NCBI RefSeq assembly: GCF_014323665.1
Contig: NZ_JABVEB010000023.1
Coordinates: forward strand, 1 to 59,332
Reading direction: 5' to 3'
Length of the DNA stretch: 59,332 bases
DNA from: Actinomadura sp. HBU206391
GTDB taxonomy: Bacteria > Actinomycetota > Actinomycetes > Streptosporangiales > Streptosporangiaceae
Each line of letters starts with the position of its first letter. Within the stretch, counting starts at the first letter, position 1. Positions 33,955 through 42,017 of this stretch are shown piece after piece. A program made the translations under genes and the position numbers. The notes under the pieces are model-generated. The model was not told the DNA's origin, ran no database searches, and worked only from the letters and a program-made list of their open reading frames with translations.

Positions 33955-35469
33955 GTGAAGTCACTTCGTAGGATGGTCGTCGCGGTGATCGCAGCGATGA
34001 CGGCGAGCGCATGTACCGCCACGGGTGGTGCCACACCGGTGGCGTCGCCGCCGTTGGAATCGTCTCCGGGCCTGCGGCAGTTCTACGAACAGAAGTTGTC
34101 GTGGTCGGACTGCAAGGACGGGTTCCAGTGCGCGACGCTGAAGGTGCCCAAGGACTACGGCAACGCCGGTGACGGCCAGTTGGGCATCTCGATCATCCGG
34201 ATGCCCGCCCATGACAAGCGCCAACGGATCGGGTCGCTGGTGACCAACCCGGGCGGCCCCGGCGGCTCCGGGGTGAAGTTCGTGCGCGAGTCGGGACAGG
34301 CGTTCGGCAAGGCACTGCGGGACCGTTTCGACATCATCGGGTTCGACCCTCGCGGGGTGGGCGAGAGCGACCCGGTGCGCTGCCTCGATCCCAAGGAGCT
34401 CGATCGGTACTTCGCCACGGACTCCTCGCCCGACAACAGCGAGGAGGAGGCCGCCCTCGTCACGGTCGGCAAGCGGTTCGCACAAGGTTGCGAGACCAAG
34501 GCCGGCAGCACCCTCCCGCACGTCGGCACGGTCGATGCCGCCCGGGACATGGACGTGCTCCGCGCCGCGCTCGGTGACGAGCGGCTGTCGTTCCTCGGCT
34601 TCTCGTACGGCACCTATCTGGGGGCCTTCTACGCCGACCAGTTCCCCAAGAACGTGCGGGCCCTGGTCCTGGACGGCGCCGTGGATCCGAAGCTGTCCTC
34701 CGACGACATCAACCTCGAGCAGGCCAAGGGCTTCGAGACCGCCCTGCGCGCCTTCGCAGCCGACTGTGTGAAGACCCCGAACTGCCCGCTCGGCACCGGC
34801 AGCACGGACGAGGCCCTCAGAAAGGTCACCGCCCTGCAGCAGCAGGCCGACCGTAAACCGTTGAAGAACACCACGGGAGACGGCCGCCAGGTCACCGAGG
34901 CCCTGGCCACCTTGGGGATCGCCACGGCGCTCTACAACAAGCAGAGCTGGCCGGCGCTGCGGGTGGCTCTGAAGCAGGCCATGAACGGCGACGGCAGCAT
35001 GCTCCTCAGGCTCGGCGATCTCCTGGTGGAGCGCAGCGAGGACGGCCGTTACACGAACCAGACCGAGTCCAACATGGCGATCAACTGCGTCGACAAGCCG
35101 TACCCCGCCAACCTCAAGGCGGCCCAGAAGGTGGCCGAGGAATCCAAGAAGATCGCGCCGCGCTTCGGCCCGTTCGTGGTCTGGGGCAGCCTGCCGTGTA
35201 CCTACTGGCCGGCCAAGACCACCCAGGAGCCCAAGGCGCTGGCCGCGAAGGGAGCCGCCCCGATCGTGGTCGTCGGCACGACCCGCGATCCGGCCACTCC
35301 GTACAAGTGGGCCGAGAACCTGGCGAGCGAACTGAGCTCCGGCCGGCTGCTCACGCTGGACGGCGACGGGCACACCGCCTACCTCCAGGGGAACGACTGC
35401 ATCAGCCGGGCGGTCGAGAACTACCTGATCAAGGAACAGGCCCCTCGGGAGGGGGCGGTCTGCCGATAA
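33955..35469 (+). CDS. Lipoprotein alpha/beta hydrolase, tripeptidyl aminopeptidase-like
   Basis: A 504-residue exported hydrolase. The lipobox MTASAC is at about residues 17-22. Motifs are NPGGPGGSGVKFV (oxyanion region), FDPRGVGESDPVRC, nucleophile elbow LGFSYGTYLGAFYA, catalytic Asp VGTTRDPATPYKWA and His DGDGHTAYLQG. The C-terminal TAP-like domain is typical of Streptomyces SlpD/SlpE and tripeptidyl aminopeptidases. It probably trims peptides outside the membrane. GTG 33955 follows GAGGGGGA. TATGAAT at 33910 could be a -10 element. Confidence 0.9.
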   Translation: MKSLRRMVVAVIAAMTASACTATGGATPVASPPLESSPGLRQFYEQKLSWSDCKDGFQCATLKVPKDYGNAGDGQLGISIIRMPAHDKRQRIGSLVTNPGGPGGSGVKFVRESGQAFGKALRDRFDIIGFDPRGVGESDPVRCLDPKELDRYFATDSSPDNSEEEAALVTVGKRFAQGCETKAGSTLPHVGTVDAARDMDVLRAALGDERLSFLGFSYGTYLGAFYADQFPKNVRALVLDGAVDPKLSSDDINLEQAKGFETALRAFAADCVKTPNCPLGTGSTDEALRKVTALQQQADRKPLKNTTGDGRQVTEALATLGIATALYNKQSWPALRVALKQAMNGDGSMLLRLGDLLVERSEDGRYTNQTESNMAINCVDKPYPANLKAAQKVAEESKKIAPRFGPFVVWGSLPCTYWPAKTTQEPKALAAKGAAPIVVVGTTRDPATPYKWAENLASELSSGRLLTLDGDGHTAYLQGNDCISRAVENYLIKEQAPREGAVCR

Positions 35470-35528
35470 CCCATGTGTGGAGCGCCGCCCGGAACCGGTA
35501 GACTCTTGCCGCTGTCCGAGGACGGCGT

Positions 35529-35601
35529 GCCGCCTTAGCTCAGTCGGCAGAGCGATTCACTCGTAATGAATAGGTCATCGGTTCGATTCCGATAGGCGGC
35601 T
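35529..35601 (+). tRNA. tRNA-Thr (anticodon CGT)
   Basis: A complete cloverleaf: acceptor GCCGCCT/AGGCGGC, D-arm TAGCTCAGTCGGCAGAGC, anticodon stem ATTCA/TGAAT with loop CTCGTAA (anticodon CGT), T-arm TCGGTTCGATTCCGA, discriminator T. CCA is not encoded. Its 3' 42 bases are repeated at 37923, so it is the attachment site of the following element. Confidence 0.98.
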
Positions 35602-35618
35602 CCGCACCGCGAAGGCCC
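35560..35618 (+). repeat. Left attachment repeat (tRNA-Thr end)
   Basis: A 59-base direct repeat beginning CTCGTAATGAATAGG in the anticodon loop of tRNA-Thr and running 17 bases past the gene. It matches 37923-37981 at 58 of 59 positions (C at 35608, T in the other copy). The anticodon-loop start is typical of tyrosine integrase crossover sites. Confidence 0.93.
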
Positions 35619-35642
35619 CTTCCGATCTTCGGGAGGGGCCTT
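35612..35642 (+). terminator. Terminator following tRNA-Thr
   Basis: AAGGCCCCTTCC and GGGAGGGGCCTT form a hairpin directly after the tRNA, followed by CTGCT. It was brought in by the element. The original tRNA terminator is the one now at 37975-38006. Confidence 0.75.
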
Positions 35643-35672
35643 CTGCTACCGAGTGAGTGACCAACTGAGTGA

Positions 35673-36257
35673 CTAGGGCTCCGAGAGCTCCTGAGGAAAG
35701 ATCTCGTCCATCGCTTCGGCGGCGGCCAGGAGGACGGGCCGGATCTGCTTTCGGTAGACCTTCTCCGTAACGGTCGTTCCGGTGTGACCGACCAGGCGGG
35801 AGATGTCCTCTAGTAAAACACCTGAGTCCCAGAGCAGCGAGACGAAGCTGTGGCGCATCTCGCGGGGAGTCCATGCCGTAACGTCAAGGTCGGTCTTGCT
35901 CAAGACGTTCCGGAAGGCTCGGAGCACGTTGTTCGGGTTGCGCTCAGTGCCCACCCGTGAGGCGAAGACGAGATCATGATCCTGCCATCGTGTGCCTGCG
36001 GCCTTTTGGTGGAGCTCCTGGAGCTGACGATGGAGTTTCAGCGCCTCCACGCATCGCGCGGGCATCGCCAGTGTGCGCCGGGATTTCTTGGTCTTGGTGT
36101 CCCCGCCGGTCCGTACCGAGTGCCACACCATGATGGACGGCGGAACGGGTGGTTTGGCATCGGGCCTGCCGTCGAGATCCACGTGCGACCAGGTGAGCGC
36201 GCGAAGCTCCTCAGTACACGTGCCGATGAGCAGCGACAAGACGATGTAGGCATACAT
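35673..36257 (-). pseudogene. int: Tyrosine integrase, C-terminal fragment
   Basis: 194 residues of the catalytic domain of an actinomycete-type phage integrase. MYAYIVLSLLIG is followed by TCTEELRALTW, where family members have an R at the Cys position (GARTEEL). Later motifs are TKTKKSRRTLAMP, TPREMRHSFVSLLWDSG and LVGHTGTTVTEKVYRKQ with the nucleophile Tyr. The N-terminal arm-binding and core-binding domains are missing. The frame stays open upstream (ending AAAEGTSMYAYI, which fits the family), then becomes unrelated sequence with no start. With the first catalytic Arg replaced and half the protein lost, it should be inactive. Confidence 0.82.
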
Positions 36258-36548
36258 CGACGTCCCCTCGGCCGCAGCTGGAACGGCCGCCGAGGGCGGG
36301 GTTGCGTGGGTTGCGAATGTGCGGGTGATTGCCCCCGCTGCATAATTGTCCGCGTCGGTCAGGAGCTGCCAAGGGCGCCTACGGCGTCGCTACGCGATCT
36401 CCGACCCTTGACAGAACCTGCCCGAAAGTCGCGGAGTCTGCAGCTATCGAGGGCAGGGAGGGATCCGGGGCTGATCGCCGTGCCAGGTGGGCAACTGCGG
36501 GCGGCTGTGTGCTGAGCCGCTCGGGCCGAGCCGGATCAGATCGCGTCA

Positions 36549-37304
36549 TCAGGCCTTCCACGTGCCGAGAGCCTGAGCCAGGTGGTCGCTCTGCGTTCGG
36601 GTGATGCCTTGTGCGAGACGCATGCCGCAGCGGGGGCTCATGACACCGTCGCACAGGAGAATGTCCGCGAACGGCGGCTCGGCTCCGCTCAGCGGTGACT
36701 CGCCTGGGACGGCCCAGTGGGCCGGTTCCCACATGGGGTTGTCAAGCAGCAGTTCCGCCGTGCGTGGGGCTGTGGCCGCAGGCGCGCCCGCCGCGATGAG
36801 CGCGGAGGCGATCGTGGCTACGGCGTTCGTGGGCAGGTCCGCGTCGCCGAGGGCGGGCAGCAGGAGCAGTAGACGGGCGGATGGCTCATGGACGCCCTCT
36901 CCGGACGGTCCGGGGGTGTTGGCGATGTGGATCAGCTCCTGCCAGGACAGTCCCGGACCCGCCTGATGTCCGTCGATGGTGGCCAGGTAGCCGAGCCGGC
37001 CCCAGTCGGGGTGAGTGATGAAGTACTCGGTGCCCCAGTCGTCGGGGAAGTTGCGTTGCACCACCACAGCGGTATGTCCTCCCCCGAAGGGGACGCGAAA
37101 CACCGGCCAGTTTTCCTCATCGTTCAGGGCTTCGTAGGCAGCGCCGGCATCGGCTGCGTCCGCGCCGAACCACTCCTCATCTGGTTTCTCGAACTCGTCG
37201 TCCTTGCCGGTCAGCCACATCAGGTAGGCGGCCCAGAAGCCCGGGTGCGAGAGCAGGTGCTCTCCAGCAACCAGTGAGTCGTCGTCGTATCCGTTGATCA
37301 GCAC
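36549..37304 (-). CDS. Conserved actinomycete protein of unknown function
   Basis: A 251-residue cytoplasmic protein. From the GTG at 37304 it reads VLINGYDDDSLVAGEHLLSH-, then GFWAAYLMWLTG, FGGGHTAVVVQRNFPDDWGTEYFITHPDWGRLGYLA and LLLLLPALGDADLPTNA, ending GMRLAQGITRTQSDHLAQAL. I recall similar uncharacterised Streptomyces proteins, but no domain with known function. The GGGHTAVVVQRNF and HPDWG stretch resembles immunity or SMI1-like proteins only loosely. It is the sole intact cargo of the element. The start is uncertain because no good ribosome binding site is visible. Confidence 0.7.
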   Translation of the reverse strand: MLINGYDDDSLVAGEHLLSHPGFWAAYLMWLTGKDDEFEKPDEEWFGADAADAGAAYEALNDEENWPVFRVPFGGGHTAVVVQRNFPDDWGTEYFITHPDWGRLGYLATIDGHQAGPGLSWQELIHIANTPGPSGEGVHEPSARLLLLLPALGDADLPTNAVATIASALIAAGAPAATAPRTAELLLDNPMWEPAHWAVPGESPLSGAEPPFADILLCDGVMSPRCGMRLAQGITRTQSDHLAQALGTWKA

Positions 37305-37418
37305 GGCGCCAGAATGCCAGCCCGCTCCGACAATGCGACAGGCAGGATGGTTCTGCGCGAGATTCGCGCCACCTCCCGTGCCACAGCCGTGCCAGATAGG
37401 CCAGCGATCCACGGGGAC

Positions 37419-37724
37419 TCACGGGGAGCTGGGGATCAAAAAATGAGACAGCTGATCGAGTGCCTGGACGGCGAGCAGTTGCAGGTCGGCGGGCAACTGT
37501 TGCAGAGGTTTGTCGGGCCGTAGATTGGGTCGCTCGGCTCGCCGTTGGGGCATTGGGCAGCGACAAGCGCGGCGGCGGCGACCGCGGTCTCGCTGTCAGC
37601 TGTCAGCTGTCAGCAAGGCTTCTCGTATGGCCACTGGCCGTTCGTCTTCGGTGAGGTCGTCCAAATTGCCAGCGAAGTCCGCAGCCGTGTCGTTGTCGAA
37701 TGGACCGATACCCCAGGTGCCCAT
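37419..37724 (-). pseudogene. DUF4259 protein gene, frameshifted
   Basis: From ATG 37724 (behind AAGGAAG) the frame gives MGTWGIGPFDNDTAADFAG and continues -LDDLTEDERPVAIREALLTADS before a stop, the exact opening of DUF4259 proteins. The stop is caused by a 7-base unit (GACAGCT) present three times. With two copies the frame continues as ETAVAAAALVAAQCPNGEPS and then DPIYGP, also DUF4259-like. A second shift near 37515 leads to PLQQLPADLQLLAVQALDQL and a stop at 37419. The function of the family is unknown. Confidence 0.75.
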
Positions 37725-37922
37725 GTTTGCTTCCTTGTCTGATTGTGATCAGTGTATTGGGCCGCATGACTGGCACCACCTGGGGGCTGGCGTTTCGCGT
37801 GGGCCGAGTGACGAACTGGGTGACAATCGTGGCTGACGAACGTGGACTCTCGCGGACAGTCAGGGACGGTATGGCCAGGCAGACATGAGGACTGCACTGG
37901 GTCGCTGTCTTCCCGATCTTCC

Positions 37923-37981
37923 CTCGTAATGAATAGGTCATCGGTTCGATTCCGATAGGCGGCTCCGCACTGCGAAGGCCC
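37923..37981 (+). repeat. Right attachment repeat
   Basis: The second copy of the 59-base tRNA-Thr end, starting CTCGTAATGAATAGG. It runs directly into the hairpin at 37975-38006, which must be the terminator that originally followed the tRNA. Confidence 0.93.
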
Positions 37982-38006
37982 AGGTCAGGGTGCTGACCTG
38001 GGCCTT
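37975..38006 (+). terminator. Original tRNA-Thr terminator, displaced by insertion
   Basis: AAGGCCCAGGTCAG (37975-37988) pairs perfectly with CTGACCTGGGCCTT (37993-38006) over 14 bases with loop GGTG, followed by CTTCTT. The following stretch to 38387 holds no clear gene. It ends in an AT-rich patch with TTGACA at 38301 that probably drives the next gene. Confidence 0.85.
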
Positions 38007-38387
38007 CTTCTTGACGGCTGTGACCTCAGCCCACACCTGCCGCAGACCGGCAACTTGAACGCCCGAAGGGACATCTCCCGGCCCTCGCCCTGGTCGACTG
38101 GCGGTGCCACGGGTCCGACAAAGCGTTGCATCCCGCGACGCGCCGTCCCCAGCCGCTGGCTCGACGCCGCCGGCGCGTGATCGGGCCGTGAACCGCTCGC
38201 CCAGCGTCCAGCGAGGGGAGTGGTGTGCCCGGCGGGTCGATCGCATCTCCGTACGAAAGCCCAGGTCGGCGGTCCGCTGTCATCGACAACTTGAGATTTC
38301 TTGACAAATTTAATTTTCGGTGAGAGAGTTCAGTCATCGCCAAGCCGCCAGGCAGAACGGCGGTCGACACTAGGAAGAGGCATCGAC

Positions 38388-38966
38388 ATGCGCACTCTGA
38401 TCTACACCGCGTTCGTCTCGCTCGACGGCGTCGTCGACTCCCCCGGGGGCGGAGGCGCTGAGACCCACCGCAGTGCCGGCTGGACATTCAAGGACATCGA
38501 GTTTGTGGCGGATGCCTACGAGATCAAGGGCCGGGAGCAGGAGGAGGCCACGGCCATGATGCTGGGCCGGGCCAGCTACGAAGCCTTCAGTCCCGTCTGG
38601 CCGGGCGTGGCCGAGTTCGCCGACTACAAGGTGATGCCGAAGTACGTCGTTTCCACCACGCTCGGCGAAGCCGACCTCGTCGACAACTGGGGCGAGACCA
38701 CGATCTTGCGCTCACCCGACGAGGTCGCGAAGCTCAAAGAGACCGACGGCGGTCCGATCATCATCCACGGCAGCGCCACTCTCTGCCGGAACCTCTCCGA
38801 CGCGGGGCTGATCGACCGCTACCACCTGCTGGTCTTCCCAGTGCTCCTCGGCGCCGGAAAGCGCATGTTCAGCGCCACCGACAAGAGCCTGCAGAAGCTC
38901 AAGGTCATCGAGAGCGAGACCTACCGCAACGGCATTCAGAAACTCGTCTACGACGTGGTCCGCTGA
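38388..38966 (+). CDS. Dihydrofolate reductase-family (RibD C-terminal domain) protein
   Basis: A 192-residue protein of the stand-alone RibD_C / DHFR-like family: RTLIYTAFVSLDGVVDSPGG, MMLGRASYEAFSPVWPG, KYVVSTTLGEADLVDN, GPIIIHGSATLCRNLSDAGLIDRYHLLVFPVLLGAGKRMF. Such proteins bind NADPH in a DHFR fold, but their substrates are generally unknown. ATG 38388 follows AGGAAGAGG. It lies between the two inner copies of the tRNA-Thr att sequence, so it may be cargo of an older element. A related gene occurs at 52101. Confidence 0.88.
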   Translation: MRTLIYTAFVSLDGVVDSPGGGGAETHRSAGWTFKDIEFVADAYEIKGREQEEATAMMLGRASYEAFSPVWPGVAEFADYKVMPKYVVSTTLGEADLVDNWGETTILRSPDEVAKLKETDGGPIIIHGSATLCRNLSDAGLIDRYHLLVFPVLLGAGKRMFSATDKSLQKLKVIESETYRNGIQKLVYDVVR

Positions 38967-39112
38967 GGGTCGCACCGCAGCGCCGCACACTCCAAGCGGT
39001 ACTGGTGCGCGGACTCAAGAAACAGACTCAAGGCGGATTGACGGCACCGCCTGCGCCGCCCCGGAAGGGATGCCGGAGACCTCGTCCGGGAACTATGAAC
39101 TCGGGCAGGTAC

Positions 39113-39176
39113 GCCCGGCCATCCAGAGATCCATCACGATCGCTCGGATACGTGGTGGATCTTTGGATGGCCGGGC
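39113..39176. terminator. Very long hairpin in a convergent intergenic region
   Basis: The arms at 39113-39137 and 39152-39176 (outer ends GCCCGGCCATCCA and TGGATGGCCGGGC) pair over 25 bases with only two G-T pairs and a 14-base loop. It lies in the 350 bases between the rightward DHFR-like gene and the leftward lipoprotein gene, so it could serve as a bidirectional terminator. The arms are long enough to be a small palindromic element. Nothing else is seen in this gap. Confidence 0.65.
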
Positions 39177-39316
39177 TACGTGCATTGGCAGAGCGAGTGG
39201 GCTTCATCCGCTGGCTGCGTAGAGAAGGTCGCACAGCCCGGGGAGTTCCTCCCGATCGCCACACCAGACGAGCCGCAGGTTCAGGTCAGCACTGGCCGTG
39301 AACCTCTTGCTCGGCC

Positions 39317-40357
39317 TCAGCGTCCCTTCAGGGCAAGAGGCGACCAGCGTTGGGCGAGAATCTGGATCTTCCCTTTGCCCTTTGGCGGAACGTAGGCGAG
39401 GATCTCCTCTCGCTCCAGGCCGGTGTACGACTTGCTGATCAGGAGCTTGCCGAGGAAGGCCCTGGCCTGATCGCCGTACGACGCGACGGTGAAGGTGATC
39501 TTCCGGTTTCCCTGATTGCGGGCCGCGGTGGCGAAGTCGACGGCGCACCAGACCAGCGCACCTCCTGACGTGGTGCGGACGGCGTAGGTGGGGTGGGCCG
39601 ACGCCCGCGGCCGGTAGTAGCCCTTCCAGTTGAGCTTGGGGAGCACCTCGCGGTTCGTGCGGACGTATCGAAAACGTGCGGTCAGCAGCCCTGAGAGCCG
39701 GAATTGCCTGGCATTGGCGCTGCGAGTGCCGCGGGAGAGGACATCGGCGTACGAGGACGCCAGCCGGTCGGGGGGTAGCACAAGCCCGGCGTCGCCCGGC
39801 GGCACCACGTCGGGTACGTCCGCGACGCGGATGCTCTTCCCGAGAGCAAAGGTCGAGCCGGCGGCCAGCGGCACGTAGGCGGCCTGCCAGGGAGCTCCCG
39901 CACTTTTCTGGACGAATACCGGTACGTCCCGGCTGACCGGGCCGGAGCCGCGGAAGGCGAGCGCGGCGAAGAACCAACGGGGATAGCCGGTGAACGCCGG
40001 AGTCGCGCCCGAAGGGGCGGTGTACCGGCGAGGTTGGATCGGCCACTTGTTGGCCCGGTAGTACGTGTACTGGGCGGACCGCATCTGCAGTGCCGATGCC
40101 GTCTCCGCCAGCGTCGCCCGCCTGCGATCAAAACGCCGGTTCGCCAGGTTCATCGTCGTCGCATAACGGGTGATCACCTGCTTCGCCTCGGGCGCTGACA
40201 GGGCGCGGACCGGGGTCGGCCGCGGCGACGTTGCGGCGGGCGACCGGGTCGGTTCGTCCCGGCTACATGCGGCCAGACCGGACACCACCAACGCGGAACA
40301 TACTGTTATGCCAAGAAATTGGCGAAGTAGCCCATCTGAAGGCAGATATTTAATCAT
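39317..40357 (-). CDS. Lipoprotein of unknown function
   Basis: A 346-residue lipoprotein: signal with lipobox LAAC (about residues 28-31), then a Ser/Pro/Thr linker and a globular region. It contains EAKQVITRYATTMNLANRRFD, YPRWFFAALAFRG, VPVFVQKSAGAPWQAAYVPLAAG and YGDQARAFLGKLLI, similar to Streptomyces lipoproteins of about 320-350 residues with no known role. No Shine-Dalgarno precedes ATG 40357. TATGAC lies 12 bases upstream. It is situated between att copies of the tRNA-Thr hot spot. Confidence 0.75.
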   Translation of the reverse strand: MIKYLPSDGLLRQFLGITVCSALVVSGLAACSRDEPTRSPAATSPRPTPVRALSAPEAKQVITRYATTMNLANRRFDRRRATLAETASALQMRSAQYTYYRANKWPIQPRRYTAPSGATPAFTGYPRWFFAALAFRGSGPVSRDVPVFVQKSAGAPWQAAYVPLAAGSTFALGKSIRVADVPDVVPPGDAGLVLPPDRLASSYADVLSRGTRSANARQFRLSGLLTARFRYVRTNREVLPKLNWKGYYRPRASAHPTYAVRTTSGGALVWCAVDFATAARNQGNRKITFTVASYGDQARAFLGKLLISKSYTGLEREEILAYVPPKGKGKIQILAQRWSPLALKGR

Positions 40358-40573
40358 TGGGGGAGTTTGTCATATCCAGCCACGTGCATCAGCACAACGG
40401 CCGACCACGGCCTCAGGGAGCAGCCTCAGCGGTGTTCCGCTCGAATATTCGGTTTCATGCTGTGAATGGGGTTTCGCTGCGGAATCAACCCGGGTTCGTC
40501 AGTGACCGTAACTCGCTGATTACTCGTCTGATTTGCCCATGTTCGCCCCTCGGGCGAGGGGTGGAGCCTTCGC

Positions 40574-41386
40574 GTGTCGCAGCAGCGCGTGGCGCGTGGG
40601 AGAGCGCTTGTGGATACGCGGGGGGGTAGGGGACAATTCGGCCTTGTGTGGTGGGACACCAGAGGGGACCGTCAGTGGTGGCGGGTGATGTCCGGTCTGC
40701 TGGTCGCCGTCGTGGTGACGCTCATATCCGTATCTGCGATCCGCGCGGGATCGCGTGCCGACCAGGAACGCGAGCGGATGCGCGCTGAGGGTGTGCAGAT
40801 CATCGCCTGGGTGGCCAAGGTGTCCGGCGGGACCGTGAAGGGCTCGTACCAATTCGCCGGCCGGTCGTGGACGCTTGACTTGGGCATCTGCGGGGGCCGG
40901 ACGGGCAGGGACTGTCCTGCCGTCGGTACGACCACCAGGATCTGGGTCGATCCCCAAGCGCCTGGGCACACGATGACCGGCGAGGGATCTCTCGATGACC
41001 TCGGTCAGCAAGGAGGCGGCCCCGGGCAGAAGATCCTGGTGGTTGCGGTGAGTTCGCTGACAGGCTTCCTATTGTGGTTCTTGCTGGCCGGGGGACGCTC
41101 CCGGGATCAACAAGGTTGGGATGCCGACCGGGTGGCGCGGCTGTCCCCGAAGCGCCGGGCGCAGTTCGAGAACTTTTTCGAAGAAGACCCGGTTCCGCCG
41201 ATGTTCGCCATCGGCTTGCGTGGCTATGACCGGTACCAGGTGGACCAATTTTTCCGCCGTTTCGAGGAACTGCTCGGCGACCAGGACCTGCCTCCGCTAC
41301 CGCGCCCGGTTTTCGACCTGGCGTTGCGCGGCTATGACCGGAGCCAAGTGGATGGATTCGTGCACTCTCTGTACGACGCTCCATAG
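40574..41386 (+). CDS. Two-helix membrane protein with paired DivIVA-like motifs
   Basis: A 270-residue protein. TM helices lie at about 38-58 (SGLLVAVVVTLISVSAI) and about 155-173 (ILVVAVSSLTGFLLWFLLAG), enclosing an extracellular segment with three Cys. The cytoplasmic tail has two copies of the DivIVA N-terminal signature: FAIGLRGYDRYQVDQFFRRF (about 213-232) and FDLALRGYDRSQVDGFVHSL (about 248-267). The coiled coil that follows this motif in DivIVA/Wag31 is absent. The motif could recruit it to curved membrane at poles or septa. GTG 40574 has no clear RBS; the first helix would also fit starts at 40685 or 40688. Confidence 0.7.
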   Translation: MSQQRVARGRALVDTRGGRGQFGLVWWDTRGDRQWWRVMSGLLVAVVVTLISVSAIRAGSRADQERERMRAEGVQIIAWVAKVSGGTVKGSYQFAGRSWTLDLGICGGRTGRDCPAVGTTTRIWVDPQAPGHTMTGEGSLDDLGQQGGGPGQKILVVAVSSLTGFLLWFLLAGGRSRDQQGWDADRVARLSPKRRAQFENFFEEDPVPPMFAIGLRGYDRYQVDQFFRRFEELLGDQDLPPLPRPVFDLALRGYDRSQVDGFVHSLYDAP

Positions 41387-41430
41387 CGTGGCCAGCAGGG
41401 CCATGGCATGTCCGTCGGTGGTCCACTTGC

Positions 41431-41494
41431 CCTATAGGCGGTATCACACCGCGAAGGTGCCCAGGTCAGCGACGGATCTGGGTCTTCTGCTCGT
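41431..41494 (+). repeat. Diverged third copy of the tRNA-Thr end and terminator
   Basis: CCTATAGGCGGTATCACACC, then GCGAAGG, CCCAGGTCAG and TCTGGGTCTTCT align in order with the last bases of tRNA-Thr and its terminator at 37951-38012. Roughly three quarters of positions agree over about 62 bases. It is too decayed to encode a tRNA end. It most likely marks the far boundary of an older insertion at the same tRNA. Confidence 0.6.
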
Positions 41495-41527
41495 CCGAGT
41501 CGCCTTGGCACAGGCCGGGCGCGCGGG

Positions 41528-41932
41528 CTACAGATCCGCTCGGCGGTTGGGCGCCCATAGTCGGTCGGCGTCGCCGGCTGCGAGCCGGCCTCGGTAGACG
41601 TCGATCTTGTGGTCGATGAGCTTGAGGTTCTCCTGTATCTCAGCGAGCTTGGCGGCCACGTCGGCGCGGTGGGCCTCCATGAGGGCAAGCCGCTCCTGCT
41701 CGTTGCCGTGCCCGGCGGATACGAGTTCGGCGTAGCGTCGGATGGTCTTGATGGGCATGCCGGTGGCCCGCAGCTTGGTGCAGACGATGATCCAGTCCAG
41801 GTCCAGCTGCCGGTAGCGCCGCCGGCCGCCGGCGGTGCGGTCGACGGTGGTGACGACCAGGCCGGCGCGTTCGTAGTAGCGCAGGGTGTGTGCGCTGACC
41901 CCGGTGCGGCGGGCGGCCTCGGCGATGCTCAT
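41528..41932 (-). CDS. MerR-family transcriptional regulator
   Basis: A 134-residue MerR regulator. The winged helix begins MSIAEAARRTGVSAHTLRYY, ERAGLV, then GGRRRYRQLDLDWIIVCTKL, followed by a dimerisation coiled coil (NEQERLALMEAHRADVAAKL, QENLKLIDHKIDVY). No cysteines for metal are present, so it should sense an organic ligand. The frame opens at GTG 41992, but that start lies inside the divergent promoter; ATG 41932 with AAGAGG nearby and the homology favour the shorter form. It controls the MFS gene. Confidence 0.88.
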   Translation of the reverse strand: MSIAEAARRTGVSAHTLRYYERAGLVVTTVDRTAGGRRRYRQLDLDWIIVCTKLRATGMPIKTIRRYAELVSAGHGNEQERLALMEAHRADVAAKLAEIQENLKLIDHKIDVYRGRLAAGDADRLWAPNRRADL

Positions 41933-41978
41933 GCCCTCTTGGGGGTCGGAGCGAGCGGGCTCGGGTACCGGCTGCGGC

Positions 41979-42009
41979 TTGACTTCGAGCACGCTCTAAA
42001 TCCTAGCGT
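41979..42009 (+). promoter_or_regulatory. MerR-type promoter of the MFS gene
   Basis: TTGACT (41979-41984) and TAGCGT (42004-42009) are separated by 19 bases, the over-long spacing typical of MerR-activated promoters. Inside is a dyad GACTTCGAGC / GCTCTAAATC (8 of 10 positions symmetric) at 41981-42002. Transcription should begin at about the ATG at 42018. Confidence 0.75.
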
Positions 42010-42017
42010 CCGTGGTC

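Larger units (their letters stand above)
35560..37981. mobile_element. Remnant of an integrated element at tRNA-Thr
   Basis: The 2,363-base unit between the starts of the two 59-base repeats holds a 5'-truncated tyrosine integrase with its stop nearest the tRNA, a conserved hypothetical gene and a frameshifted DUF4259 gene. The replication, transfer and excisionase genes of actinomycete integrative elements are missing, so it is a deleted remnant and is probably immobile. Confidence 0.85.

Noticed and set aside
36258..36548. Missing N-terminus of the integrase in another frame
   Set aside because: Frames upstream of 36257 do not resemble integrase core-binding domains except for the few residues right before the Met; a deletion is more likely than a frameshift.
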